NCBI GenBank assembly: GCA_030144725.1
Contig: JASKMD010000025.1
Span: 1,593,716-1,657,715, forward strand
Direction: 5' to 3'
Length of the DNA: 64,000 nucleotides
Source of the DNA: Haematococcus lacustris
Lineage: Eukaryota; Chlorophyta; Chlorophyceae; Chlamydomonadales; Haematococcaceae
Under the pieces are notes generated by a model, which was not told the origin of the DNA, did not search any database, and saw only the letters and a program-made list of their open reading frames with translations. This document shows positions 32,453 through 48,985 of this stretch, one piece after another. A program made the position numbers and the translations under genes. Numbering within the stretch: the first letter of the stretch is position 1; every line of letters begins with the position of its first letter.

Positions 32453-33808
32453 GCTTGCTCTTAGTTTGGATGGCTAAACATGGTACTTATCGAGGCCTTC
32501 AGCGTAGTTGCTCTGTTCATGACAGCTAGTCTTAGCAGCAGCATCCACAGTGTTGCATGAAGCGATCTGACACCATGTCTTGGCTGTGGCTGCCGACCTC
32601 ATTGCTCCATGCCGCTCATCCTTATCACTGCCGGCCAGCCAAGGCACACCAATAGTAAGCATTAGTATTGTACAGGTTCAGATGTGTCAGCCTTTGTATG
32701 CGTTGGAATCCTAGCCTGCATCCCCCTTGCCTTGTCTAGTCCCTCTCCTCTTCCATGGCCCTATAATGGTGAATAGCATGAGACAAGAATGTGTTTTGAA
32801 GAAGTGATCTGCTCCATTGAAATGGACCACATGTGTCCGCCCAATCCATCCCAGCTTGCTTTTTATCTTTAGCCGGATATCACGATGTATCAGGTACTAC
32901 CACCCTGCAGTATCTGGAGTGTTGCATCTGCTTAAACCTAGTTTGCACTTGCTTTGAGATCTTTCCAACCCTGCATGCAATACTTTGTTTAGCGTGCGAG
33001 TGTATACCAGAACTGTTCTGACAGTTGATGGTTGATTCTGCCTGATGTAATGACCTCACAGAACATGGCTCTCGCCTCAGGGCAGCAGCGCAGTTAGCAA
33101 ACAAGTCAGCATGGCAGACGTTTTCCTCACATGTTACATTATCATCATCATCATCATCAGGATGTGTCCGTCCATCCATTCCGTACACAACGCCATGCAG
33201 GAACGCAACCTGCCATTCAATTATAGATATGTATGACCTTGAGCTCGAGAAAGAAGTAAAGGGCCTGGCCACATCCCATCAGACGAACCCGACTGCAGCG
33301 GTCTATTCTTTTATGTCGCTGCTGCAGCATGTTGGCCTGCCCCCTAAATGAATGTGTGCAGGCCTGAATCACAAGGAACAGCTGGGATCACATGCTACTC
33401 ATGCATGCAAACCCTAGCAATATGACAGATTAAAGGACTGCTGATGTGTGTCCTATGTGATGATGTATGTACATGCACTCCCTCCCGGATGTGCGGGCAG
33501 CTGTTGACAATGGTTAGTGATGGTGCATGCCCTGTCGCCCTCCCACCCCGTGCACCATTGTTGGCACAAACAATAAACGGCTGTGTCTATCTCAGTCAGC
33601 TGGCATGATCACGTCAAACATGACACCTGCATTACCCGAGGGGTTGCTCTCATCTGAATCTCTGTTTACTCTGTCATGTGCAGTAGCGGATGACAGTGTG
33701 ACATCGCTGCTCGTTCATAGCCACCTCAATCACACACCATGCATGAGCCCTCTGACCTGACCCGCTATGAGCCACCAGCAGCCAGCTCCTCACCCAACCA
33801 CCAACTCC
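32453..33808. other. Intergenic region between convergent proline-rich genes
   Basis: The two genes end towards each other, so this holds two 3' untranslated regions. A TGTAA motif, the usual green-algal poly(A) signal, is at about 33046 on the plus strand. A short ATC microsatellite is at about 33141-33160. I see no coding potential. Confidence 0.5.
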
Positions 33809-35297
33809 TCATGACAGTTGGATAGCCACTCCGGCCTGACCACCCCCTTGGTGGGCAGTCGTAGGCACAGCTGCAGGCGGGTGGACAGCTGCCTGCTTGC
33901 GCTTCCACACCAGGGCTGCTGCAGCAAGGGCGACCGCCACAGCCAGGGTGGGCAGCACCACTGCCAGTGCCACCTTGCCAGGGGCAAGGCTGCTGCTGCT
34001 GCTGCTGCTGCTAGAGCTGTTTAGGTTAGGGCTTCCCAGGCCACTGACAGCGGAGGCACCCTGAAGAGGTGTCAGGGACATGGTGTCGTTTGAAGGAGGG
34101 CTTATCGGGGTAGCAGTTGTAGCTGGTGGCGGCGGTGACTCAAGCTGGGTTGGCAGTGGAAGAGGAGGAGGGGGCGGGACCCCTGCATCAGGTGGGGAGG
34201 CGTCAGTGGGCTGCGGCGGGGGTGCAGGAGGGTTGGGTGGAGGGGAGGGGCTAGCTGGTCCGTTGGGAGGAGGAGGGGGAGGGGGAGGGGGCCGTGCTAT
34301 GGGGGGTGGGGGAGGGGGCGGGGGGCTGGCACCTGGTGGGGGAGGAGGACGGGCTGGCGGCCTGGGAGGGCTGGGAGGGCTGGGAGGAGGTGAGGGGGAA
34401 GGGGGGGGCTGAGGTGGGAAGGGTGGAGGGGAGGGAGGCGTGGGAGGCCTTGGGGGTGAAGGGGGGGGAGGGGGGGGAGGGAGGGGAGGCTGGGGAGGGA
34501 GAGGGGGCAGGGGAGGCGGCGATGGAGGGGGTGGAGGAGAGGGAGGTGAGGGGGGAGGGGCTGGAGGTGAAGGGGGTGCCGGGGGCAGGGGGGGAGGTGA
34601 GGGAGGAGGCTGCGGGGATGGTGGCTCTGGCAATGAAGGTGGTGGTGGCGGTGGAGGCGGCGGTGGCCTTGCAGTGGACAGCTTGCGATGCACCGCCTTG
34701 CCCTGGGTCTGTCCTGAGCTGCGCTGTGGGCTGGATGACCAGTGACGAGGATGGACAGGCCGCTGTGGTGCGGTAGGACGTCTATGGCAGCTGGCTGCCC
34801 CGTAACTTGCTCATCGCACAGCAGCCGAGCAGACACATGCCCCGCCGTTGACACCATGAAGGCAGGCAGCTGGCAGCGGGCAGCGATAAGGCCTGCGAGT
34901 CAGGCGGGCAAAACACGACACAATATGGGACGAGTGCAACGGTGCAGAGCTGCCGACAACGCGCAATCGTCGCGAACTTTCTTGTGTACGGCCCTGCCAA
35001 GGCCGGCCAGCACACAGCCGTCGCTTCATCTGCTTCCAGGCGCTCACCGTCCTGCGCCTCCAGGATTGCAGGCACCACCGCCAGTGCGCGAGGCTGGGCT
35101 CGGGTGAATTTGCACGCTGCTGGAGCGCATCCCTGAGGAAAGTCGGTAGCCAAATGATAGAACGCGAATGCCACGTCCTGCTGTGCGCCTTGCGGTACGA
35201 CTGCTGGATCCACGATTGCTTGCCCCGTACATAGCGAGGCCTGAGCGGCAGCGAACACAAGCCAGGCCACGAGGGCTGCTTGATTGCGCTGCACCAT
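33809..35297 (-). CDS. Proline-rich type I membrane protein, paralogue of the 31-kb gene
   Basis: Exon 1 (35297-35048) encodes a signal-type start (ALVAWLVFAAAQASLCTGQA), then FPQGCAPAACKFTRAQPRAL. Exon 2 starts at about 34892 and gives CQLPAFMVSTAGHVSARLLCDEQ, clearly matching CELPASM...QLLCDEQ in the paralogue. The long PPSPPP stalk and the end (KVALAVVLPTLAVAVALAAA, then VWKRKQ) lie in a different frame, open from about 34780 to the stop at 33809. A small intron or one-base frameshift between 34690 and 34790 is needed to join them. Unlike the paralogue it has a true membrane span followed by a short basic cytoplasmic tail with polar ending VAIQLS. The Ser run (about 33990-34010) is a CTG microsatellite. 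Confidence 0.6.
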
Positions 35298-35414
35298 GTC
35301 TTACAGTGTGGGCTACAGCGTCGTCTGGACTGGAGCACATCGTCTTGTGTGCAAATTATCCCTGGAGGACCGCGGCCGTCACTCTTCTCGCGCCTCTCTG
35401 TCGTGTCGGTGAGC

Positions 35415-36655
35415 GCTTGCCAAAAGCACCAAGTTCTGGGCTGAGATGAGTAGGGCGTGCCACAATGTTTATCTTTGACATGACTTGACCTCAGCTCGCA
35501 ATGTGTCTCTTCTTGTCTATGGCTGCAGACCTACAAGGGTGTCAGGGTACGCTGCGACATAGCCGTAACAGGTCGCCCCCTAGCACTGGCCTGTGGGGCA
35601 GCAGGCTCCAGCGGCAGCGGCAGCATTGGCAGCAGGGGTGTGCCTATCAAGCAGATGCTATGGGAGGCATGCAAGCAGCTGCCCGGGCGTGTGGTGTTGG
35701 TGCATGAGTTCCGTACCAGCCGGGTCAGCTCTGCCCACGACAACGTGGTGCAAGGTCAAACAGAGTCCTTCAGGTGAGAGACCTCAGGTGCAATTACATT
35801 GTAGGAGGGGTCATTACATCCAGCCTCACACACCAGCCTAGACTGTGCCCTACACCGTTCAGACTAGACATTACGTGGCTGATCACTTGGTTTGGCAAGG
35901 AAACATCTTACAAATGTACATTGATTTATGTCGCCTTGTAGGCGGCGGCACCCGGTGCGCAGCATGACGACGCGATCCCGGATCCGGGGCCTGATGTGCT
36001 CAACAAGCAAAGGCATCAGGCTCTACGACCGAGACGTGTCAGCCGCGCTGAACATTCGACGCATTGCAGCCGGTCTGGGGCCGCGCCCTCGCGAGCTGAG
36101 CAACTGGCCGGGCCGCCCAGCCATGCCTGACCCGGGCAGTGTAGGCCAGGAGTGGGTGCTGGTGCGCGTGAGTGAGCACCGCACCACCCGGGTCAGCTCA
36201 GCAGTGAATGGCAAGCAGCCCTGTGAGGAGGAGCTGGACCATGAACAGCCCACAAGGCGTGCAGGCTAGAAGCCCCCAGAAGGGCAGGTGGACCTCCGCC
36301 TACTGCGTCCAGCTTGGAGCCATCAGCGTGACTAGCCAGTGCGGGGCTTGATGTGGTGCCTAGTAGTGACCCCCCGCAAGCCCCCACAGGCCCCACGCAG
36401 CAGCCAGGAAGCCACACAGCCAGCAGCCTCAGAGCTATGGCCCAGTGCTCCCCCGCCAGCCAAGCGCAACAAGCGCACCAAGGCAAGAAGCAGCTGAGCC
36501 CACCCAGCTCACCCAGCCCACCAAGGGCACAGGCAAGGCCCAGGGCAAGGCCGTCAAAGCCAAGCCATCACCACAGCCCGGCAGGTGGCTGGACAGGGAC
36601 TGCAATGCAGCGCTGAACATGCAGCGCATTGGGGAGAGCAAGTGGCGCCCACTGA
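35415..36655 (+). pseudogene. Chimeric Fanzor pseudogene: family-2 C-terminus fused to family-1 RuvC-II to RuvC-III
   Basis: From 35415 the sequence follows a family-2 gene: the end of exon 2, the intron, an exon with CGAAGSSGSGSIGSRGVPIK and VLVHEFRTSRVSSAHDN (RuvC-II), a second intron, and an exon at about 35941 with LYDRDVSAALNIRRIAAG (RuvC-III). At about 36170 (after QEWVLVRV) it switches to family-1 sequence, SEHRTTRVSSAVNGKQPCEE, which is again RuvC-II. It then runs through stops to WLDRDCNAALNMQRIGESKW and ends at about 36654. So RuvC-II/III of one family is followed by RuvC-II/III of the other. This is the only family-1 piece in plus orientation. Multiple stops make it a pseudogene. 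Confidence 0.75.
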
Positions 36656-36793
36656 ACGCGAAACGTGAGTTGTAGTGCGCGTGAATTACCGCGATAGCCT
36701 CAGCTCCTCTTTACTAGCGCGTGGTGCGATGCGCAGGCCTGGCACGGATTGGCATGGCCGGGGTGACCTCCACACAGAACTTACACCAGTACT

Positions 36794-36862
36794 TTGAGCA
36801 GTCCCGCTATTGGTCACTAGTGGTACCTAGTGGTCCGACTCATTTGGAAGCCATAGTGAGGG
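36794..36862 (+). repeat. Dispersed repeat around a CACTAGTG palindrome, copy b
   Basis: This is the partner of 28101-28168: tttgagcagtcccgctattg, then gtcactagtggtacctagtg and gccatagtgagggac. It lies about 240 bp upstream of the ATP-grasp gene start. Confidence 0.65.
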
Positions 36863-37101
36863 ACGAGGGGGCTGCTCACGCATAGACTATGAAATATATG
36901 GACGATTCATGTGTAGAATGGTGAACCTGGTTCCAAATTACAGTGCCCGGTACGGTCCGGTTGCGGGATCACGAAGTCACGAAGTGCTAGGCGGTGAAGA
37001 GTCGACCATTTGAATTACAGCTTAAACCCGGCACCGCCTAACTGACCAGCCTTACGACTTTCATGCGGTTATAGCCGGTAGTACACCTCTGCCTATTCAG
37101 C

Positions 37102-43956
<6,855 letters not shown>

Positions 43957-44199
43957 CCTCCTACATGCTGGAGGTGCTGGAGGTCCTGGAGGTGGGGCTG
44001 TGCACTGCTGGGTGTTGTGAAGTGCAATGTCCAGGCCACTGTCATGCCGCTGCTGGCTCTTGCCTGAGCTGCCACCTGGCCAGGTGCCCGGTCACCAGCC
44101 GGACCCCTTGTCCCACACCCTTCAGGCCGCAGCGACTGCCTGGCTCCTGCCTGTTCTCACCCTCTCCTCCATCTGCATATCTGCGATGAACACCCCACC

Positions 44200-44470
44200 C
44201 CCCTCCACCCTTGTCAGCTGTGCCCTTGCCAGTGTGGGCGGAGCTGGGCGAGCTGCTGCTGTAACTCCTGCAGCTGGCCCCTTGCTGGCCCTCTGCTGCC
44301 CTCCCCCCTCTGCTGCTGCTGGTGGCTCCTGCACCTGCACCTGCAGCGGCTGTGTGGAGTGCACGCATACACTGACACTGTCTGTCTCCACCTTCAGGTC
44401 AAAACCCAAGCGTTTTCGGCCAGCTCGCTGGGGCTCAAGCACTGGGTCTCTGTTTCGCTGGCCAGCTGCC
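44200..44470 (-). pseudogene. Fanzor family-1 fragment (region before RuvC-I)
   Basis: The minus strand reads RKRLGFDLKVETDSVSVCVH, close to the copy-5 segment FERTVETDGVSVCVHYTRPL that precedes RuvC-I. It then runs into a Pro/Ala/Gln stretch as in copy 5. No 3' tail or catalytic motif is left. It is followed by a duplicated piece of the ATP-grasp gene. Confidence 0.55.
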
Positions 44471-44580
44471 TCGTAGGCATCCCTTGTCTGTGTGGTCAGG
44501 CTTAGCTTTCACATGGTGCTATCCAGGCATTGGCATCATGTGCTGGCCAAGTCATGCATGAGCTGTGCCTAGTGACCTGT

Positions 44581-44790
44581 GGACCTAGCGCACGCTGCCC
44601 TGCGCATCGCAGCTGGGCTGCCGCCTGTGCTGCCCCACAAACTCCTGATCCAGCCCCAGCCAATTCTGCAGCAGCTGAAGGACAGCAGTGGCCATGGGAA
44701 TGCAGCAAGCAGCCTGTGTGCCACCCAGGGCCCAGCAGTAGCAGGCTACGGCACGGCAGTATGTCCCGCGCCCCCAACCAGCTCAAGACA
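44581..44790 (+). pseudogene. Duplicate of an ATP-grasp gene exon segment
   Basis: The sequence repeats 41359-41575 (DLAHAALRIAAGLPPVLPHK, then QLKDSSGHG) with scattered changes and a 6-base deletion. It ends near cccaaccagctcaagacaac. It lies about 0.6 kb beyond the gene's stop, with no other exons around it. Confidence 0.72.
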
Positions 44791-44989
44791 ACATTGCCAA
44801 ACCAGCATCAATACCAATCACAGTGTCTCTGAGGCTGCATGTGCCACACCGCTGTAGTCCTACCTGACTGCCTAACGAGCTTCTAGGCAGTTTCGCGTGA
44901 CAGGCAGCTTGATGGTAGCATGCTGACCTACTGACAGGGCCGAACTCTGCGATACCATGTGACTCAGTAAGCAAGGATCCTCCTAAAGG

Positions 44990-45253
44990 ATGCGTGCTCC
45001 TCACCTCTGCCGCTGCGCTTTTTCTGACTGTGGGTTAGGCCGTCATTGCAGATTCCGGTGCTCACGTGCGATACATTTTAATGACCATATAACATCGGTA
45101 GACGTTGCCCAGCCTGATTGGCGTGCCCAACTGAATTGCTGTGACTGCAACGTGCCTCGGAATAGGATTCGTCCAGCCCGCCGCAGGCATCTCAAACTGT
45201 TCTGTCAGCGAGCCACATGTGGCAGGTGTTCCCGTCGCATCATAAGAACATAA
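44990..45253 (+). CDS. Small Cys/Arg-rich ORF, unrecognised
   Basis: This is an 87-codon frame with nine cysteines, including LNCCDCNVPRNR and CQRATCGRCSRR, spaced like a zinc ribbon. It is not low complexity. It could be an exon or a decayed zinc-finger gene; I know no match. Confidence 0.25.
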   Translation: MRAPHLCRCAFSDCGLGRHCRFRCSRAIHFNDHITSVDVAQPDWRAQLNCCDCNVPRNRIRPARRRHLKLFCQRATCGRCSRRIIRT

Positions 45254-45354
45254 CGGTGAGTTCACGTCAAGTTGTTAGAGCAATGAGTTGTTAGAGCTGC
45301 CAGCACATGCAAGCAACACGTGAGGGCACTGAGCAACTGAGCAACAATCAGCAC

Positions 45355-45608
45355 CTTGGCCCTCAACCTTGAGCCTTCATTGCAGTCGAACACACTAATT
45401 GTGAACCACTACAAAACGGTGTTTTTGTCTGTGTGGAGTTCCCATCGCATGGCATGCACATGGTCATACACATGGCATACACATGGTCACGGTCGCCTAC
45501 CACCTACAGCATTGCCTGACCCCTGTGACAGGGCTATGCATAGATTTGGCATGACAAAACATGCACTAATTGTTAGCTGATGACAGCTTCAAGTGGGGGG
45601 GGGGCACA
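45355..45608 (-). ncRNA. Conserved 3' tail of Fanzor family 1: candidate guide RNA scaffold
   Basis: About 250 bp between the nuclease stop and the element's fixed 3' end are nearly identical in copies 1-9, although those copies differ greatly in coding content. Visible structure includes a CCCTG/CAGGG hairpin (45531-45543), repeated CATGT/ACATG motifs, and a terminal self-complementary CTCAAGGTTGAG. In characterised TnpB and Fanzor systems the guide RNA comes from this place, with the guide read from the flanking host DNA. On that model each copy's guide would be the host bases immediately left of its CAGC. This is inference; no expression data are available. Confidence 0.5.
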
Positions 45609-45610
45609 CA

Positions 45611-47764
45611 CTACTGTGCCACAACAGGCTGCTGCTGCTGCTGGGCCTTGGGTGGGCGGTCTCGCACTCGCTTGTAGCCCAGGCCAGGGTACTCCTTGCC
45701 CTTGGCTGGCAGAGCTCCCTGGTCTGGCCAGAAGCACAGCTCCAGTGGCCGCCACTTGCTCTCCCCAATGCGCTGCATGTTGAGCGCTGCATTGCAGTCC
45801 CTGTCCAGCCACCTGCCTGGCTGTGGCGCTGGCTTGGCTTTGGCAGCCTTGCCTTGGGCCTTGCCTTTGCCCTTGGTGGGCTGGGTGGGCTCAGCTGCTT
45901 CTGGCTCAGCCTTGGTGCGCTTGCTGCGCTTGGCTGGCAGGGGAGTGCTGGGCCCTGGCTCTGAGGCTGCTGTCGGTGTGGCTGCCTGGCTGCTGCGTGG
46001 GGCCGGGGGGGGCTGGCGGGGGGCCACTACTGGGCACCACATCATACCCCGCACTGGCTGGTCACGCTGCTGGCTCCAGGCTGGGCGCAGCAGGCGGAGG
46101 TGCACCTGCCCTGCTGGGGGCTTCCAGCCTGCAGGCCTGGTGGGCCTGCGCTTGTTCAGCTGCCTCTCACATGGCTGCTGGCCATTCACCGCTGAGCTGA
46201 CCCGGGTGGTGCGGTGCTCATCCACGAGCACCACCCTACCCCGCAGCTGGTCTGTCCCCCTGGTCCTGCACACCACCTTGCAGCAGGCACGCAGCACTGC
46301 ATCAGCACCCCAGCCTCCCCTGGTGCCAATGCTAGCTGCGCCAAAGAAGACCACAAGCTGCTTGGCATGCCCATGACGCTCCATGGACACCTCCGCCATG
46401 CCCTCCTCCAACTGCAGCCATGCACACAAGGCACACACAGGGTGGCTGACATGGTCGCACCAGGTTAGGCATGACACAGTCAACCACTCTTTCACCCTAT
46501 GCCCAACCCACCACATCTCAATACATAACCCTCCCACCCACACGCCTTCCCACCCACCCACCCTCACCTTCTTGAAGAACTGCTCCAGTGTCCGGTCCTG
46601 AGCTCCGTACAGCCTCAGCCGCTGCTCTGCCCACTTGGGGTCCAGGTACACCTCCCACACCGCATCCCAAGTGGCCAGGGTGACGGTGATGTGCTTCAGG
46701 TTGGCCTCCAGGGATGTGCCGGCTGAGCTGGCTGCTGCCAGGTGCTGGAGGTGGGGCTTGATTGGTGCTAGCCACCGCTCAGTGTCACGGCGGGCATTGT
46801 TCAGGCCACTGCCATGCTTGACCTCGCCCTTGGTCAGCTTCCACCGGCGCAGCTGGTCTGCCTGCAGCTGGCCTGTCATCGGGTCCCACACCCCTGAGGC
46901 TGCGCTGACTGCCTGGGTGACGCCGGGGTCAATGCCCACCCCAATCTGAGTGTCTGGGTTGAACACGAACTCACGCTGCTCAGCTAGGCCCTTGCCAATG
47001 CGGGGCAGTCCCAACTCATGGGCCGCTACTGCTGCTGCACCTGGGGCTGCCGCTGGGCTGCTGTTGCTGCTGGAGGGGCCTGCTGCTGAGGGTGGGGCAG
47101 GAGGAGGGGGGAGGGGGCGGGTGTAGTGCACACATACACTAACACCATCGGTCTCCACCGTCCGCTCGAACTCAAAGCCTTGGTTGGCCAGCTTGCCTGT
47201 GCTGAACCACGTGTCCCAATGGTTGCTACGGGCTGGCTCTGTGGTGAACACCTTTTCTGTCTCCCTTGTAAGCCCCAGCTGCTGGCACACCCCATGCAAC
47301 ACCCTGCTGTCCACCTTGACGAAGTGCACCCCTGCCCTGGCCAAGGGGGTGAGGGTGAAGGGGGGTGGGCAGGTCAGGACCCGGGGCCCCACCCTACACC
47401 CGCCACGCTTTGGCTTGCCTGGCACGGGTGTGGTGGGGGGCTGCTGCCACTGCTCCAGGCACCTGCATACATGCACCGCATGGCGCATGCGGCAGGGCAG
47501 GGGTACGGTGTCCTGCAAGGAGTCTCCCTCCTCCAGGGCCAGCAGTCTCCGGTGCTTGGCTGCCTCCTCCATCAGGTCGTTGACATGCGCCTTGTCCAGG
47601 TGGGGCGCCTGCAGCTCAGGGCTGTCAGTGTTGAGGCTGTACCCACACGTCAGCTTGGTGAAGAGCTGAGCCTCCTCCCCGCTCCATCCTAGCATGGCCC
47701 TGGCTGCCTTGGCGTAGAGCTTGACATAGCGCTCTGCATGCATGCAGCTGCAGTCACCATCCAC
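45611..47764 (-). CDS. Fanzor (eukaryotic TnpB-like RuvC nuclease), family 1, best copy
   Basis: The frame is open for 717 codons, including a 156-base in-frame intron (46567-46412, GTGAGG to CTGCAG). The same intron position is used in family 2. Upstream are helical segments (HAERYVKLYAKAARAM, RMRHAVHVCRCLEQWQ) and FTLTPLARAGVHFVKVDSRV. Then come VETDGVSVCVHYTRPL, RuvC-I GVGIDPGVTQAVS (Asp near residue 278), RuvC-II VLVDEHRTTRVSS (Glu near 514) and RuvC-III WLDRDCNAALNM (Asp near 655). These correspond to the three acidic residues of TnpB/Cas12-type RuvC domains. The Cys4 zinc finger normally between RuvC-II and III is reduced to one Cys (RGMMWCPVV) and replaced by a Pro/Ala/Lys linker. The known function of the family is RNA-guided DNA cleavage in the nucleus. 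The N-terminal exons are missing here, so activity of this copy is doubtful. Confidence 0.75.
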   Translation of the reverse strand: MDGDCSCMHAERYVKLYAKAARAMLGWSGEEAQLFTKLTCGYSLNTDSPELQAPHLDKAHVNDLMEEAAKHRRLLALEEGDSLQDTVPLPCRMRHAVHVCRCLEQWQQPPTTPVPGKPKRGGCRVGPRVLTCPPPFTLTPLARAGVHFVKVDSRVLHGVCQQLGLTRETEKVFTTEPARSNHWDTWFSTGKLANQGFEFERTVETDGVSVCVHYTRPLPPPPAPPSAAGPSSSNSSPAAAPGAAAVAAHELGLPRIGKGLAEQREFVFNPDTQIGVGIDPGVTQAVSAASGVWDPMTGQLQADQLRRWKLTKGEVKHGSGLNNARRDTERWLAPIKPHLQHLAAASSAGTSLEANLKHITVTLATWDAVWEVYLDPKWAEQRLRLYGAQDRTLEQFFKKVRVGGWEGVWVGGLCIEMWWVGHRVKEWLTVSCLTWCDHVSHPVCALCAWLQLEEGMAEVSMERHGHAKQLVVFFGAASIGTRGGWGADAVLRACCKVVCRTRGTDQLRGRVVLVDEHRTTRVSSAVNGQQPCERQLNKRRPTRPAGWKPPAGQVHLRLLRPAWSQQRDQPVRGMMWCPVVAPRQPPPAPRSSQAATPTAASEPGPSTPLPAKRSKRTKAEPEAAEPTQPTKGKGKAQGKAAKAKPAPQPGRWLDRDCNAALNMQRIGESKWRPLELCFWPDQGALPAKGKEYPGLGYKRVRDRPPKAQQQQQPVVAQ

Positions 47765-47766
47765 AG

Positions 47767-48260
47767 CTTGCTGCCTTGGGCCTCATCCAGCTCTGCAGTC
47801 GAGCAGGCACTTCAGCCCAGCCCTGCCCTCAACCCTGGCAAGTGCAATGCACCAGGCTAGTCTGACTGAGGCAAAACGAGATAGCCTGCCCTCTGTCTGG
47901 CCTTGCCGCTCTGGGTCGTCAGTTGGGATCAGCTGAGCAACGGAGCTGGTGGTGGGGGAGAGCGCATATATTGACCATTCACACAATGTATGGAACACAC
48001 TTGCACGAAATGGATTGAAGGGGTAATAGATGAAGTCAGGCATCTAATCGAGTACATTTCCGGCAATGGTTTGTAAACACCTTTTATTCTGCACCTAGCC
48101 ATGCGCTGTCGAGCTAGAAAATCAAATTGTGGGGTTTAGGAAGTAACCGCTGCGATGTTGCATTGGGTACGCTTGGAGAGTTGGCATGGGTAGAGCTAGC
48201 AATATACATGCTTGGGTACGCTTGATTTGTATGTCATGTGTGACGTCAAACTGTTTGCGA
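47767..48260. other. Unassigned spacer between Fanzor copy 5 and the family-2 derivative
   Basis: I see no coding frame of note and no repeat. Part may be 5' sequence of copy 5, since no other copy covers that region for comparison. Confidence 0.4.
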
Positions 48261-48755
48261 TGTAGGGCATCACATCCAACATCCTGGTGGCTGCAGGGTC
48301 AGCCCTACAGAGTGGCCTCCTCCCAGCTGCCTGGAAGAGGCGGCAGCCAGGATGGGGCAGCCTGGTGGCATGAGGGAGTTAGGCTGACCCACTCCAGGAA
48401 GGCTGTGTGCCGTCTGCTCCCTCACTACCCCCGCCCCCTGCCTCAGCGCGTCAGCTGCCACGGCACTTGAACCCAATCCTGCCACGCCACCTGAACCCAT
48501 TCCTGCCACAGCTGCTGCGGTGTCCTTATCATCCCTCCTCTGTGTTTTCCGGGTGTTCCAGCTGTGTCGGCTGCTTTAGGCGGCTGAGGCACAGGCACTG
48601 CTCGAAAGGCCGATACCCGCTGTGCGCTCACCGCCCATGTAGAGCGCCAGGAGCCGTGCAAAGGCTTGCTTAATAGGGAGAGAGCTGGTAAAGAGCTCGT
48701 ATATTTGCCAAGGGTAGAGCTGGTATTTCACAAAGTTATCTACCTTAGTTAAGAT

Positions 48756-48985
48756 TGATGTGCTCTACAAGCAATGTCATCAAGCGCAGGTTCTACGACC
48801 GAGACGTGTCAGCCGCGCTGAACATCCGCCGCATTGCAGCCGGGCCGGGCCGCCCTCGCGAGCTCAGCAGCTGGCTCGGCCGCCCCGCCATGCCTAACCC
48901 AGGCAGACCAGGCCAGGAGTGGGTGGACGTGCGCGACAAGGGCCTGCTCCGGAAGTGGCAGCGACGGCACCAGCGGCAGCGATAG
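48756..48985 (+). pseudogene. Family-2 Fanzor last exon in the deletion derivative
   Basis: It encodes MCSTSNVIKRRFYDRDVSAALN with the RuvC-III Asp, then the C-terminal tail ELSSWLGRPAMPNPGRPGQE and a basic end (KWQRRHQRQR) before the stop at 48983-48985. It differs from the full copy by only about three bases. Without RuvC-I and II it has no catalytic potential; it may persist because it overlaps the start of the guide RNA. Confidence 0.8.

Larger units (their letters stand above)
45355..47766 (-). mobile_element. Fanzor family-1 element, copy 5 (longest)
   Basis: The 3' tail begins at CAGCACC (45349-45355). The element continues through an uninterrupted reading frame to at least 47764, covering most of the protein except the N-terminal third known from copy 3. 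Its 5' edge is not clear, and no target duplication was found. It lies between the ATP-grasp gene and the small membrane-protein gene. Confidence 0.75.

Noticed and set aside
34297..34857. His/Leu/Pro-rich frame as a separate minus-strand gene
   Set aside because: Only its first part matches the paralogue; the rest is an out-of-frame reading of the Pro-rich stalk.
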